DNA of 64,000 bases from Phytoactinopolyspora alkaliphila (GTDB taxonomy: Bacteria; Actinomycetota; Actinomycetes; Jiangellales; Jiangellaceae). How positions within the stretch are numbered: position 1 is the first letter of the stretch; each line of letters opens with the position of its first letter. The notes beneath the pieces are model-generated. The model saw nothing but the letters and a program-made list of their open reading frames with translations. It was not told the origin of the DNA and ran no database searches. The translations under genes were made by a program, and so were the position numbers. The DNA is taken from positions 248,001-312,000 of the forward strand of contig NZ_JAAGOB010000003.1 of assembly GCF_010550695.1 (NCBI RefSeq), in the 5' to 3' direction. Shown here one piece after another: positions 24,453 to 34,475 of the stretch.

Positions 24453-27400
24453 ATGAAGCCTCGTACAGACGTCGCCGCGCCCGTACCGCGGGTCAACCGC
24501 TGGACCTCGGCGTTCGGCCTGATCCTCGCCTGCGTCATCGGCCTCGCGCTGGTCGCACCCCAGGCCACCGGCGCGTCTCCGGAGCCGGGGCCGGACACCC
24601 GGATGATCGTGCTGTTCGAGGACGAGCCCGCGGTGGCCGCGTTGGACCAGGCAGCCGTGCCGGACCTGGCTCCTGCTGCCCGTGCCAGGCTCGATCGGCA
24701 CCGTGCCTCGGTGCGCGCGGTGCACCATGCGTTCGCGTCCGCCACTGATGACCTCGACCTTGAGGTTCGGATGAGACACGAGTTCACCTTCCTCGTCAAC
24801 GCGGTGGCGGTCACGGTTGCAGAATCCGATGTCGAGGCGCTGTCCGCGCTCCCAGGAGTCTCCGACGTGGTGCCCGACGGCAGGGTCCAGGCGGCCACCG
24901 ATGTCAGCGTCCCCCTGATCGGTGCGCCGGAGGTGTGGGAGCGTAGCGACCCCGACGGCGTAAACGTACGTGGAGAGGGAACGACGGTGGCCGTGCTGGA
25001 TACCGGCATCGACTACACCAACCCGTCGCTCGGCGGGAGCTTCGGCCCCGGGAACAAAGTGGTCGCAGGCTACGACTACGTCAACGGCGACGACGACCCG
25101 ATGGACGACAACGGCCACGGCACACACGTCGCTGGAATCATCGCCGGGGATGGCGACGTCGTCGGTGTGGCTCCCGCGGCGTCCCTCACCGCCTACAAGG
25201 TGCTCGGGCGCGATGGCGGCGGCTGGGAGTCGGACATCATCGCCGCATTGGAGGATGCCGTCGACCCGGCCAACCCGCACCGTGCTGACGTGGTGAACCT
25301 GAGCCTCGGTGGGGTCGGCGACGGCACCGACCCGCTCGGGGCCGCAGCCTCCGCGGCCGTGGACGCGGGCGCCGTGGTGGTCGCTGCCGCCGGCAACTCC
25401 GGTCCCGGCGCACAGACCGTGCTCACCCCGGCCGCCGCCGATCGGGTCCTCGCCGTCGGCGCGTCCACGAGCGGCCTGAGCCTTCCGTCGGCGCGGATGG
25501 CCTCTCCACGCGAGGAGCCGATCAACGCATTCCGGGCACCGCATTCGGCCTCCGCTCCCGTCGAACCCGTCACCGGCGAGCTCGTGGACGTCGGGAACGG
25601 CACCGAGGCGGATTACGACGAGGCAGGGGACGTCACCGGGAAGGTGGTCGCCTACCGGGCGCAGCTGCCCCAGGCGCTGAGGTACGTCACGCCTGCGATG
25701 ATCGAGCAGGCCAAGCTCGCCGAGGACCGCGGTGCCATCGGGCTGCTCGGCTACTCGGAAAGTGCCGGTCCGTTCCAGTTGCCCGAGGTGGGCGACGAGC
25801 CGGCGGGAGTGCTGAGCGGCGGGACCGTGGACGTTCCGCTGGTTCCGGCCGGCTCTGAGGAGAGCTTCCGGATGGACTCCATCGTGGTGATGGGCTTGCT
25901 GGATCTCCAGTGGCCGCGGCTGGCCCGTGACCTGGCCGACGGCCCGGTCGAGATCACCATCTCCGGTGAGGACGTCACCGACCGGGTGGCCTCGTTCAGT
26001 TCGCGCGGGCCGACGTCGCGGTTCACCCTGAAGCCCGAGTTGGTGGCCCCCGGGGTCGAGATCCGTTCCACCTGGCCGCTGCAGCAGTGGAAGCCCGGTG
26101 TCTACCGGACCTCCGGTACCAGCATGGCCGCGCCGCACGCCGCCGGGGCGGCAGCCCTGCTCCGGCAACTTGATCCGGACGCCTCCGCCGACACCATCCA
26201 GGCCCGGCTGGTTGGTTCCGCCGCTGCGGTGGACGACGTCGGCTCGGCGGTGACGGGGTCCGGACGACTCGACGTGGCGGCCGCGGCCGACGCTCGGCTG
26301 GTCGCGGAGCCTACGGTGTTGTCGCTGGGCGTGGCCGACCTCTCCGCGGACACGGTCGGCGCGACCGCGACGCTCACCCTGCGCAACGACGGCGACGCCG
26401 ATCTCCCGGTCGCCCTGCGTGCCGAACAGGCGCCGGACGGCGCTGGCACCGCCGTCGTGACTCCGGCCGAAGCGGTGGTCCCGGCGGCTGGCGAACTCGA
26501 GGTCTCGCTCACCCTGTCCGCCGACCGCCCCGAGCAAGACATCGACTATTCGGGCTGGATCGTCGCCGACGTCCGCAGCGCCGCGACGCTGCCCTCGCTG
26601 CGTGTGCCGTATCTCCTGGCCGGCCGGCCACTCGTCGTCCAGGTCTCGCCCGATCCCAGCGACGGCAGGTCGGAGGCCTTCGTCTGGAGTCCCGCACCGC
26701 TCCCGGCCCCGCCCGTGGTCACCGTGACTCCGCCCAAGGGCAAGCCGGTCCGCGTGACGGCCGAACATGACCACGACCAGTGGTACCGGGCAACGCTCGA
26801 CGGCGGCCGGACCGGCGCGTACCAGGTTTCCGCCGAGGCGCGGGTGAGTGAGGAGGTGCTGCTGACCGGGGTCTCGTCATTCGAGGTGGCCGAGAACCGC
26901 GCGGGAGGTCCCAGCCCGATGGACTGGTCGCCGATCGGACCCAACGGAGCCGGCGGCCCCATGGCCACGACACCGGCGGACGAGGACGTCGTCGTCGTCA
27001 ATCAGTACGTCCGCGCCGGACCGTGGCGAACTGAAGACGGCGGCGACACGTGGCGCCAGCACAACCGGCTGCCCGTCGCCGGAGGGACCGGCAGCACCGT
27101 CATCGACGCCGCTGATCCGGACACGATGTGGTACGCCGTCAACGGCACTTCTCCCGGAGGTCACCTGCTGGATCCCACCTACCAGGGCCGGCTCCTGCGA
27201 ACCTGGGACGGCGGCACCGGCTGGCAGATCCTCGATTTCCCGGACGTACACGTAGACGACCTGGTGAGCGACGCCGACACCAGGGTGCTCGTGGCAGTCA
27301 CCGCCGGCGCCCTGATGGTGAGCCGCGATGGAGGGCACACCTGGTCCGCGCACCCCAACCCGGCGGGTTCCGGCACCGTGGGAGCCGCCTTCGGCGGCGA

Positions 27401-28787
27401 CGACCTCTACGTGGCGTCCAGGTCGGCGGTGTGGGCGGTCCGCGGGCTGCTCACCGGCGATCCGGCCATGACCGACGTGGTGTACGAGGCCGCCGACGGA
27501 CACTCGGAGCGGGTGGCCGGCATGGTGGCCGACGACGAGTTGGTGGCGGCGCTGATCGGTGGCGTGCGGGTGATCGGCTCCACCGACGGCGGCAGCAGCT
27601 GGCAGGAGATCTACGACGTTCCTGAGGGCGGCGGGATGAGCATCACGATGCGAGACGGTGACCTCATGGTGGCCACCTACCGCCAGCACAACCACGTCGG
27701 CCGTGATCACGGCACCTCCTGGGCGATGCTGCCCCAACCCGTCGGTGGTGCGGTCGAGGACGACGTCGCCCGGTGGCCCGGTGGTGGCCTGGTCTGGTCC
27801 TCGCCCAGCGCCGGCATGTTCCACACGGACGACGACGGCGCCGCGCCCCGCCGCATCGGCGTGCAGGGGCTCACGGTCTACGACATGGCGGTACTCGATC
27901 ACGGCGGGACACCGAGGTTGCTGGCGGGCACCGACTCCGAGATCTACGACACCGACCTACCGATGCGACCGAGGCTTGAGCCGGACGTCGCGGAGTGGGG
28001 CCTGTCCGGCGCCGAAGCGCACTTCGGGACCCGGATCGGCCAACTGGCCGTGTCCCCGTCCGAGGAGAACACCCTGTGGAAGATTCGCAAGGACGCGGTC
28101 TCGGAGTTCTGGGTCTATCGAAGCACGGACGGCGGCGAGGAGTGGGAACTGCGTGGGCGCACCGTCGAGCTGCCGTATGACCTGCACATCGATCCGGTCG
28201 ATCCCGACCGGGTGGTGGTGCCGTTCTGGAGCATTTCCGGGCCCGGGTTGTACGTGACTGAGGACGCGGGCGAGCAATGGCGCAAACTCTTCCACGCGCC
28301 ACAGTTCACCGCGGTGGCGGCAGACGCCGTGCACGAAGACCGGCTGTGGCTGGCGTCGCCGTCCGGGCTCTATCGCAGTGACGACTTCGGTGAGACGGTC
28401 GAACTGGTCTTCGGCGGGCATGTCGCGGCGGTCGAGGTGGACGGCGACAAGATCGTCGCCGGCGGGACCGAGATCCGGGTGAGCGACGATGCCGGCGAGA
28501 CCTTCGTCGCGGCCGACAGCGGCGGCCTGGACATGCTCGTGACCGACCTCCTGGTCTCGCCCGGCCGCCAGGGCACGTGGTACGCGGCCACGGGCAGGTA
28601 CCAGGCGAACGGCCTGGTCAAGGGTGGCCGCGGCGTGCTGCGAAGCACAGATGGCGGCCTCACCTGGGGAAACGTCTCCCGGGGCCTGCAGAATCTTGAC
28701 GTCGAGTCTCTGGAGATCAGTCCGGACGGCCGCTGGCTGTTCGCCGGCACCAACCAGGGCGGCGTCCACCGGGTGCGGGCACGCTAG
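24453..28787 (+). CDS. secreted S8 subtilisin-like peptidase fused to Asp-box beta-propeller
   Basis: A 1444-residue exported protease. A signal peptide at about 16-40 precedes an I9-like propeptide (about 48-150). The catalytic triad is Asp183 (VAVLDTGID), His222 (NGHGTHVAG) and Ser557 (SGTSMAAPH), with oxyanion Asn315. About 200 residues sit between Asn315 and Ser557, including a PA-like insert. A CARDB/Fn3-like region follows (about 620-830). Residues 850-1444 contain at least six Asp-box motifs (SRDGGHTWS, STDGGSSWQ, STDGGEEWE, STDGGLTWG), the signature of sialidase/VPS10-like propellers. The start at 24453 has GGGAG upstream. It would degrade extracellular protein, the propeller giving substrate or wall binding. 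The triad is seen; the target is inferred. Confidence 0.88.
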   Translation: MKPRTDVAAPVPRVNRWTSAFGLILACVIGLALVAPQATGASPEPGPDTRMIVLFEDEPAVAALDQAAVPDLAPAARARLDRHRASVRAVHHAFASATDDLDLEVRMRHEFTFLVNAVAVTVAESDVEALSALPGVSDVVPDGRVQAATDVSVPLIGAPEVWERSDPDGVNVRGEGTTVAVLDTGIDYTNPSLGGSFGPGNKVVAGYDYVNGDDDPMDDNGHGTHVAGIIAGDGDVVGVAPAASLTAYKVLGRDGGGWESDIIAALEDAVDPANPHRADVVNLSLGGVGDGTDPLGAAASAAVDAGAVVVAAAGNSGPGAQTVLTPAAADRVLAVGASTSGLSLPSARMASPREEPINAFRAPHSASAPVEPVTGELVDVGNGTEADYDEAGDVTGKVVAYRAQLPQALRYVTPAMIEQAKLAEDRGAIGLLGYSESAGPFQLPEVGDEPAGVLSGGTVDVPLVPAGSEESFRMDSIVVMGLLDLQWPRLARDLADGPVEITISGEDVTDRVASFSSRGPTSRFTLKPELVAPGVEIRSTWPLQQWKPGVYRTSGTSMAAPHAAGAAALLRQLDPDASADTIQARLVGSAAAVDDVGSAVTGSGRLDVAAAADARLVAEPTVLSLGVADLSADTVGATATLTLRNDGDADLPVALRAEQAPDGAGTAVVTPAEAVVPAAGELEVSLTLSADRPEQDIDYSGWIVADVRSAATLPSLRVPYLLAGRPLVVQVSPDPSDGRSEAFVWSPAPLPAPPVVTVTPPKGKPVRVTAEHDHDQWYRATLDGGRTGAYQVSAEARVSEEVLLTGVSSFEVAENRAGGPSPMDWSPIGPNGAGGPMATTPADEDVVVVNQYVRAGPWRTEDGGDTWRQHNRLPVAGGTGSTVIDAADPDTMWYAVNGTSPGGHLLDPTYQGRLLRTWDGGTGWQILDFPDVHVDDLVSDADTRVLVAVTAGALMVSRDGGHTWSAHPNPAGSGTVGAAFGGDDLYVASRSAVWAVRGLLTGDPAMTDVVYEAADGHSERVAGMVADDELVAALIGGVRVIGSTDGGSSWQEIYDVPEGGGMSITMRDGDLMVATYRQHNHVGRDHGTSWAMLPQPVGGAVEDDVARWPGGGLVWSSPSAGMFHTDDDGAAPRRIGVQGLTVYDMAVLDHGGTPRLLAGTDSEIYDTDLPMRPRLEPDVAEWGLSGAEAHFGTRIGQLAVSPSEENTLWKIRKDAVSEFWVYRSTDGGEEWELRGRTVELPYDLHIDPVDPDRVVVPFWSISGPGLYVTEDAGEQWRKLFHAPQFTAVAADAVHEDRLWLASPSGLYRSDDFGETVELVFGGHVAAVEVDGDKIVAGGTEIRVSDDAGETFVAADSGGLDMLVTDLLVSPGRQGTWYAATGRYQANGLVKGGRGVLRSTDGGLTWGNVSRGLQNLDVESLEISPDGRWLFAGTNQGGVHRVRAR

Positions 28788-28798
28788 CACGGCCCGGG

Positions 28799-28853
28799 GT
28801 GATCGTCAGCGCGAGAGCACGCCAGAGCCGGGTGCTTTCGCGCTGACGATCAC
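28799..28853. terminator. 22-bp hairpin after the subtilase gene
   Basis: Arms 28799-28820 and 28832-28853 pair along 22 bp with a single G-U, loop of 11 nt. No T-run follows. The arm contains TGATCGTCAGCG, a core shared with repeats near 50.4 and 51.4 kb. Likely a terminator or a member of that repeat family. Confidence 0.55.
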
Positions 28854-28926
28854 GCGAGCGCGGTACCGTCGCGCCGACGGTCACCTGGGTGGTATCGCCT
28901 GCCCGGCGTAGGATGGACCGCGGCTA

Positions 28927-28950
28927 CCCCCACCGCCTGGCGGCTGGGGG
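28927..28950. other. GC hairpin upstream of mfd
   Basis: CCCCCA pairs with TGGGGG, followed inward by CCGC/GCGG with a bulge and 3-nt loop. About 80 nt upstream of the mfd start. It could attenuate transcription or be a leader hairpin; no T-run is present. Confidence 0.3.
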
Positions 28951-29032
28951 CTAAACGGCGTGCCCACCGCGCGTCGCCACGCCCTGCCCACGCGCGTCGC
29001 CTGGCGCCTCCACGTCAACGGATCAAGGGATC

Positions 29033-32000
29033 ATGACGCTGACCGGCCTCTTGCACACATTGCTCGATCACGACGGGGATCCCGCCCTGCGTTCCGCGGT
29101 GTCCGACGCCAGGACCGGGTCCATCTCGGCACTCGATCTGACCGCACCGCCCTCGATGCGGCCGTTCGTCGTCGCCGCGCTTGCCGACTCCACAGTTGGC
29201 GCCGGCCGGCCGGTGCTGGCCGTCACCGCCACCGGCCGAGAGGCCGAGGACCTGGTCGCGGCGCTCGGCAGCCTTCTTCCTGCCGGCTCTGTGGTGGAGT
29301 ATCCGGCGTGGGAGACGCTGCCGCATGAGCGGCTCTCGCCACGCAGTGACACGGTCGGCCGCAGGCTCGCCGTCTTACGCCGCCTCGTGCATCCTTCTGA
29401 GTACGACACCCCGGTCACCGTGGTGGTCGCGCCGGTACGCAGCGTCCTGCAGCCGCAGGTTGCCGGCCTGGCGGAGCTGCGCCCGGTGCGCCTGCACAGC
29501 GGGGACGACGTCGCTCTCGACGACGTCGTCGGGCAGCTGGCTGCCGCCGCGTACACGCGGGTGGATCTGGTGGAGCGGCGCGGCGAGTTCGCCGTGCGTG
29601 GCGGCATCGTGGACGTCTTCCCGCCCACCGAGGAGCATCCCCTGCGGGTCGACTTCTGGGGCGACACCGTGGAGGAGATCCGTTACTTCACCGTTGCCGA
29701 CCAGCGTTCCGCCGACGTCGCCGAGCACGGGCTGTGGGCGCCGCCGTGCCGGGAGCTGCTGCTCACCGATGAGGTGCGGGAACGGGCAGCGTCGCTCTCC
29801 GGTCAGCATCCAGAGCTGGCCGAGATGCTCGACAAGATCGCAGCCGGGATCGCCGTCGAGGGGATGGAATCTCTCGCGCCGGTGCTCGTGGACGAGATGG
29901 AGCTGCTGGTCGACCTCCTCCCGGAAGGCACCCACGTGCTGGCCTGCGATCCGGAACGGATCCGCACCCGCGCCCACGACCTGGTGGCCACCAGCCAGGA
30001 GTTCCTGGACGCGTCATGGGCGGCCGCCGCCGGCGGCGGGACCGCTCCGATCGACCTGGGTGCCGCCGCGTACCGCAGCCTGGCCGAGATCCGGGCACAC
30101 GCCATCAAACTGGGGCTGCCGTGGTGGAGCGTCAGCTCGTTTGGACTGGGCGCCAGCGAGAACGGCGGGGGGCGCGCTTCGCAGGAGGACCGAGCGCTGG
30201 AGCTGGACGCCGACCTCTACGGCGTGGATCTGGGCGACGAGATGGTGTCCGCCGGAGCGGTGCAGACGCGGGAGATCGCCGCGCGTCCCGCGGAGGCCTA
30301 CCGCGGTGACACCAGCCGGGCGGTGGCCGACCTCACCGGGTGGCTGGCCACTGGCGGCCGGGCCGTCGTCGTCACCGGCGGGCACGGTACCGCCCAGCGT
30401 GCGGTGGAGCTGTTCGGCGAGTCCGAGGTGCCGGCCCGCCTGGCGGAGGACGTCGTCGGCGGGGTCGAGCCCGGCGTCGTCCAGGTGACGACGGGAACGC
30501 TGCAGCACGGATTCATCGCCGACGCGGCGCGGCTCGTCGTTCTCACCGAAGACGACATGACCGGGCAGCGGGCCTCGGAGAAGAACGCCGTGCGGATGCC
30601 GAGCCGCCGCCGCAACCAGGTGGACCCGCTGCAGCTCAAGCCCGGCGACTACATCGTCCACGACCAGCACGGCGTCGGCCGCTACATCGAGATGACCAGC
30701 CGGACGGTGCAGGGCGCCACCCGCGAGTACCTGGTCGTGGAGTATGCGCCGAGCAAGCGAGGCCAGCCCGGAGACCGGCTGTATGTGCCGACCGACCAAC
30801 TGGAACAGGTCACCAAGTATGTCGGCGGCGACGCGCCCGGACTGGACCGGATCGGCGGTGCCGACTGGGCCAAGCGCAAGGGCCGTGCCCGTAAGGCGGT
30901 CAAGGAGATCGCCGCCGAGCTGATCAAGCTCTACGCCGCGAGGCAGGCGGCGCCGGGATTCGAGTTCGGCCCAGACACGCCCTGGCAGCGCGAGCTGGAG
31001 GACGCCTTCCCGTATGTCGAGACGGTGGACCAGCTGTCCACCATCAACGAGGTCAAGGCCGACATGGAGCGCTCTACGCCGATGGACCGGGTGATCTGCG
31101 GTGACGTCGGATACGGCAAGACGGAGATCGCCGTCCGGGCGGCCTTCAAGGCCGTGCAGGACGGCAAACAGGTGGGAGTGCTGGTCCCGACGACGCTGCT
31201 GGTCCAGCAACACCTGGCCACCTTCTCCGAGCGCTACGCCCAGTTCCCCATCACCGTCAAGTCCCTGTCGCGGTTCCAGACCGACGCCGAAGCGGCGGAC
31301 ATCATCCGCGGCCTGGCGGAGGGAACTGTGGACGTCGTCATCGGCACGCACCGGCTGATCACCGGCGACGTCCGGTTCAAGGACCTGGGCCTGCTGATCG
31401 TCGACGAGGAGCAGCGCTTCGGTGTCGAGCACAAAGAGAAGCTCAAGCACCTGCGCGCCAACGTCGACGTCCTCACGATGTCGGCCACCCCGATCCCTCG
31501 GACGCTGGAGATGTCCATCACCGGGATTCGCGACATGTCGGTGATCACCACGCCGCCCGAAGAGCGGCACCCGGTGCTGACCTACGTCGGCGGGTACGAC
31601 GAGAAGCAAGTGGGCGCGGCGATCCGGCGGGAGCTCATGCGCGAAGGGCAGATCTTCTTCGTCCACAACCGGGTGGACACCATCGAGAAGGTCGCCGCGC
31701 ACCTGCGCGAGCTGGTTCCGGAGGCGCGCGTGGCGACGGCGCACGGCCAAATGGGAGAGCACTCGCTCGAAGCGGTGATCAACTCGTTCTGGCAGCGCGA
31801 AGTGGACGTGCTCGTCTGCACCACCATCGTCGAAACCGGGCTCGACATCTCCAACGCCAACACCCTGATCGTCGACCGGGCCGAGCGCCTCGGGCTCTCG
31901 CAGTTGCACCAGCTGCGCGGCCGGGTCGGGCGTGGCCGCGAACGGGCCTACGCGTACTTCTTCTACCCACGGGAGACGCCCCTCACCGAGGAAGCACACG

Positions 32001-32674
32001 AACGGCTGGCCACCATCGCGCAACACTCCGACCTCGGATCCGGCATGCAGGTGGCGATGAAAGACCTGGAGATCCGCGGCGCCGGGAACCTGCTCGGTGG
32101 TGAGCAGTCCGGGCACATCGCCAATGTCGGGTTCGACCTGTACGTGCGCCTGGTGGGCGAGGCCGTCGCCGAATACCGCGGCGACAAGGGCGATGAGGCG
32201 GCCGAGGTCCGCATCGACCTACCCGTCGACGCACACGTCCCGCACGACTATGTGGCCAGCGAGCGGCTGAGGCTCGAGGCCTACCGCCGGCTGTCCGAGG
32301 CGAGCGACGACGATGCCGTGCAGTCCGTGCGCGACGAGCTGGTGGACCGGTACGGGCCTCCACCGGAAGAGGTGGAGAACCTGCTCGCCATCGCCCTGTT
32401 CCGGGCGAAGGCACGGCGAGTGGGCCTCACCGAGGTGACGCTGCAGGGCAACTACGTGCGGTTCGCGCAGATCGAGCTGGCCGACTGGCAGAAGGTCCGG
32501 CTCAAGCGCCTCCACCCGAAGGCCCTGGTCAAGGAGGCCGTGGGATCGGTCCTGGTGCCGCGGCCGCTGCCCACCACCATCGGCGGTCCGCCGTTGCGCG
32601 GACTGGAGCTGCTCGGATGGGTGCACAAGGTGGTGGACGACGTGCTGGCGCCTGCTCCCGCTGCGTCGGGGTGA
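29033..32674 (+). CDS. mfd: transcription-repair coupling factor
   Basis: A 1213-residue SF2 translocase that removes RNA polymerase stalled at DNA lesions and recruits UvrA. The domain order is the usual one: N-terminal UvrB-homology region (residues 1-450), CarD-like RNA-polymerase interaction domain (about 530-600, with QLKPGDYIVHDQHGVGRYIE), translocase with P-loop GDVGYGKTEIA and Walker B LLIVDEEQRFG, motif VI QLRGRVGRGRERAYAYF, and the C-terminal TRCF domain. It stands at the start of the mfd / SurA-like / mazG segment typical of actinobacteria. Start follows AAGGG. Confidence 0.97.
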   Translation: MTLTGLLHTLLDHDGDPALRSAVSDARTGSISALDLTAPPSMRPFVVAALADSTVGAGRPVLAVTATGREAEDLVAALGSLLPAGSVVEYPAWETLPHERLSPRSDTVGRRLAVLRRLVHPSEYDTPVTVVVAPVRSVLQPQVAGLAELRPVRLHSGDDVALDDVVGQLAAAAYTRVDLVERRGEFAVRGGIVDVFPPTEEHPLRVDFWGDTVEEIRYFTVADQRSADVAEHGLWAPPCRELLLTDEVRERAASLSGQHPELAEMLDKIAAGIAVEGMESLAPVLVDEMELLVDLLPEGTHVLACDPERIRTRAHDLVATSQEFLDASWAAAAGGGTAPIDLGAAAYRSLAEIRAHAIKLGLPWWSVSSFGLGASENGGGRASQEDRALELDADLYGVDLGDEMVSAGAVQTREIAARPAEAYRGDTSRAVADLTGWLATGGRAVVVTGGHGTAQRAVELFGESEVPARLAEDVVGGVEPGVVQVTTGTLQHGFIADAARLVVLTEDDMTGQRASEKNAVRMPSRRRNQVDPLQLKPGDYIVHDQHGVGRYIEMTSRTVQGATREYLVVEYAPSKRGQPGDRLYVPTDQLEQVTKYVGGDAPGLDRIGGADWAKRKGRARKAVKEIAAELIKLYAARQAAPGFEFGPDTPWQRELEDAFPYVETVDQLSTINEVKADMERSTPMDRVICGDVGYGKTEIAVRAAFKAVQDGKQVGVLVPTTLLVQQHLATFSERYAQFPITVKSLSRFQTDAEAADIIRGLAEGTVDVVIGTHRLITGDVRFKDLGLLIVDEEQRFGVEHKEKLKHLRANVDVLTMSATPIPRTLEMSITGIRDMSVITTPPEERHPVLTYVGGYDEKQVGAAIRRELMREGQIFFVHNRVDTIEKVAAHLRELVPEARVATAHGQMGEHSLEAVINSFWQREVDVLVCTTIVETGLDISNANTLIVDRAERLGLSQLHQLRGRVGRGRERAYAYFFYPRETPLTEEAHERLATIAQHSDLGSGMQVAMKDLEIRGAGNLLGGEQSGHIANVGFDLYVRLVGEAVAEYRGDKGDEAAEVRIDLPVDAHVPHDYVASERLRLEAYRRLSEASDDDAVQSVRDELVDRYGPPPEEVENLLAIALFRAKARRVGLTEVTLQGNYVRFAQIELADWQKVRLKRLHPKALVKEAVGSVLVPRPLPTTIGGPPLRGLELLGWVHKVVDDVLAPAPAASG

Positions 32675-33078
32675 TCGTCGCCGGGTGTGTCGTCATCGGG
32701 GCGACCGGGCTGACCGGGCGACCGGCCTGACCGGGCGCGGTTGGTCCGGGGTGTCCGGGGTGACAGGGTGCTCGGGGGGATCTGGGGTGGCCGGACACGG
32801 AGCGGTCAGCATTTACACGGCGGTGCGCACGGGGGTCTTGGCGTGGCGGGATCACGCGGCCGATCACCCGGGCGTGCCGCGGGGCGGCGCACTCGGACCA
32901 TCCTCACCGTCGCGTCGTGCTCGGGAGGGTGATGAATGCGCTGGCAGTCCACTCGGGTTGGCGAGCGGCGAGCTGGTGTCGACTGGTGGCCGGGCCGAGG
33001 CGAAGGCGGGGGACCGGCCGGCTCATGTCGCTGGGTAGGATGCACGTGGTTTGACGTCAACGACAAAGAGGAACCTCC
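32675..33078. other. gene-free spacer between mfd and the SurA-like gene
   Basis: About 400 nt without a convincing gene. It opens with GTGATCGTCG, then degenerate tandem GACCGGGC units (about 32702-32740). The promoter of the SurA-like/mazG pair should lie near the 3' end, but no clear hexamers were recognised. Confidence 0.4.
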
Positions 33079-33696
33079 GTGTCCATCTTCCGCCGCGTCC
33101 TCGTCGCGGCCGCCACCGCGGCCACAGCCGTCGCCCTCACCGCGTGTGAGCCGGACCAGGTCGGGACGGCCGTTACCGTGAGCGGAGACCGCCTGAGCGT
33201 CTCCGACCTGCAGGGCCAGGTCATGGCTGTGGTTGAGCTGCGCAATGAGGCGATCGAGGATTACGAGCTGGGCATCCCACCGCTGAACCCGGGCGGTGAC
33301 CTCGCGGAAATCCAGCAGAGCGAGCTGGAGCGATGGGTCGCGTCGCACCTGTTCGAGAGCGTCGCGGCGGACCTGGGCATCGAAATCTCCGAGGCGGAGG
33401 TCGACGAGTTCCTCGACCAGCTCGCCGCGCAGTTCCCCGATGGCGACATCACGCCGTTCCTTGCGGAGCAGGGCTTCACGGAAGACACCGTGCGCGCCGC
33501 GGTGCGTATCCAGCTCATCAACGATCAGCTGGTACAGGCGGCGGGTGGTGAGGCCCCAGCGCAGGAGGCGGTCGCCTCGGCCATCGAGCGCCTCGACGTG
33601 GACGTCAACCCGCGCTACGGCGCCTGGACCGAGACCGGCCTGTCGGCCGAGAGCGGCTCGGTGTCCCGCCCGTTCGAGGCGGCCGCGCCGGAGTGA
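33079..33696 (+). CDS. SurA N-terminal-like lipoprotein
   Basis: A 205-residue exported protein with a signal peptide and lipobox LTAC (Cys near residue 23). The middle (about 30-155) resembles the SurA N-terminal chaperone domain: VSVSDLQGQVMAVVELRNEA, then SELERWVASHLFESVAADLGIEISEAEVDEF and TEDTVRAAVRIQLI helices. No peptidyl-prolyl isomerase domain is seen. It probably chaperones secreted proteins at the outer face of the membrane. GTG start with AGAGGAA upstream; its stop overlaps the mazG start (GTGA). Confidence 0.82.
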   Translation: MSIFRRVLVAAATAATAVALTACEPDQVGTAVTVSGDRLSVSDLQGQVMAVVELRNEAIEDYELGIPPLNPGGDLAEIQQSELERWVASHLFESVAADLGIEISEAEVDEFLDQLAAQFPDGDITPFLAEQGFTEDTVRAAVRIQLINDQLVQAAGGEAPAQEAVASAIERLDVDVNPRYGAWTETGLSAESGSVSRPFEAAAPE

Positions 33697-34385
33697 GCGA
33701 GGAGCAGCCGGGCACCGGGGGGCAGCGAGGGTCGCGTCTTCTCGAGCTGGTCGCGGTGATGGACCGGCTGCGCTCGCCCGGCGGCTGCCCCTGGGATGCC
33801 GAACAGACCCACCGCAGCCTTGCCACGTACCTCCTCGAGGAAACGTACGAAACCCTTGAGGCCATCGAGTCCGGTGATGATACCGACCTGCGCGAAGAGC
33901 TCGGTGACTTGCTCCTGCAGGTGATCTTTCACGCTCGCATCGCCGAGGAACGCGATTCCGGCCCGTGGTCGATCGACGATGTCGCCGGTGGCATTGCGGA
34001 GAAGCTTGTCCGCAGGCATCCACACGTGTTCGGTGACGCCGTCGCTCCGACGGCGGAATACGTCGAAGGCCGCTGGGACGCGATGAAGCGGGCCGAGAAG
34101 CAGCGGACGTCGGCGGTGGACGGCGTACCCATGGCACAGCCCGCGTTGTCATTGGCAACGAAGCTGATGAACCGGGCGGCGCGTGCCGGCGTCGAGGTGG
34201 ACCGGCCGGCTGCTGGTGGTGTGCCAGAGTTCGCCACAGCCGATGACGTGGGCGAGCATCTGATGGCGGTCGTCGACGCCGCCCGTGAAATAGGCGTGGA
34301 CCCGGAACAGGCACTGCGCGACGCCACCCGCCGCTTCGTCACCGCCGTCCGAGCCGCCGAGCCCGCACCGCCGCCCTCCGAATGA
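33693..34385 (+). CDS. mazG: nucleoside triphosphate pyrophosphohydrolase
   Basis: A 230-residue all-alpha NTP-PPase that hydrolyses NTPs or dNTPs to monophosphates. The family block GGCPWDAEQTHRSLATYL is followed by the metal-binding glutamates of EETYETLEAIES and EELGDLLLQVIFHA. A WDAMKRAEK segment follows. The GTG start overlaps the SurA-like stop by 4 nt. The stop codon falls in the left arm of a perfect 37-bp inverted repeat. Confidence 0.93.
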   Translation: MSEEQPGTGGQRGSRLLELVAVMDRLRSPGGCPWDAEQTHRSLATYLLEETYETLEAIESGDDTDLREELGDLLLQVIFHARIAEERDSGPWSIDDVAGGIAEKLVRRHPHVFGDAVAPTAEYVEGRWDAMKRAEKQRTSAVDGVPMAQPALSLATKLMNRAARAGVEVDRPAAGGVPEFATADDVGEHLMAVVDAAREIGVDPEQALRDATRRFVTAVRAAEPAPPPSE

Positions 34386-34466
34386 TCATGTAAACCATGT
34401 TTTCTCGTGCTTCACCAGGGCTGCAGGCATGGTGAAGCACGAGAAAACATGGTTTACATGATCATT
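34381..34466. terminator. perfect 37-bp inverted repeat between mazG and the ABC exporter
   Basis: Arms 34381-34417 and 34430-34466 are exact reverse complements, with a 12-nt loop. The arms are AT-richer than the surroundings. The repeat starts at the mazG stop and lies 10 nt from the convergent ABC-gene stop, so a bidirectional terminator is the simplest role; its length is unusual. Confidence 0.7.
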
Positions 34467-34475
34467 TAGGAGGGG

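Noticed and set aside
24396-26774. A 792-codon minus-strand frame opposite the subtilase gene
   Set aside because: The plus strand carries the complete S8 triad; the antisense frame is Arg/Gly/His-rich with no motif.
30014-32116. A 700-codon open frame on the minus strand inside mfd
   Set aside because: Antisense shadow of a highly conserved plus-strand gene in high-GC DNA; no domain pattern and no ribosome site.
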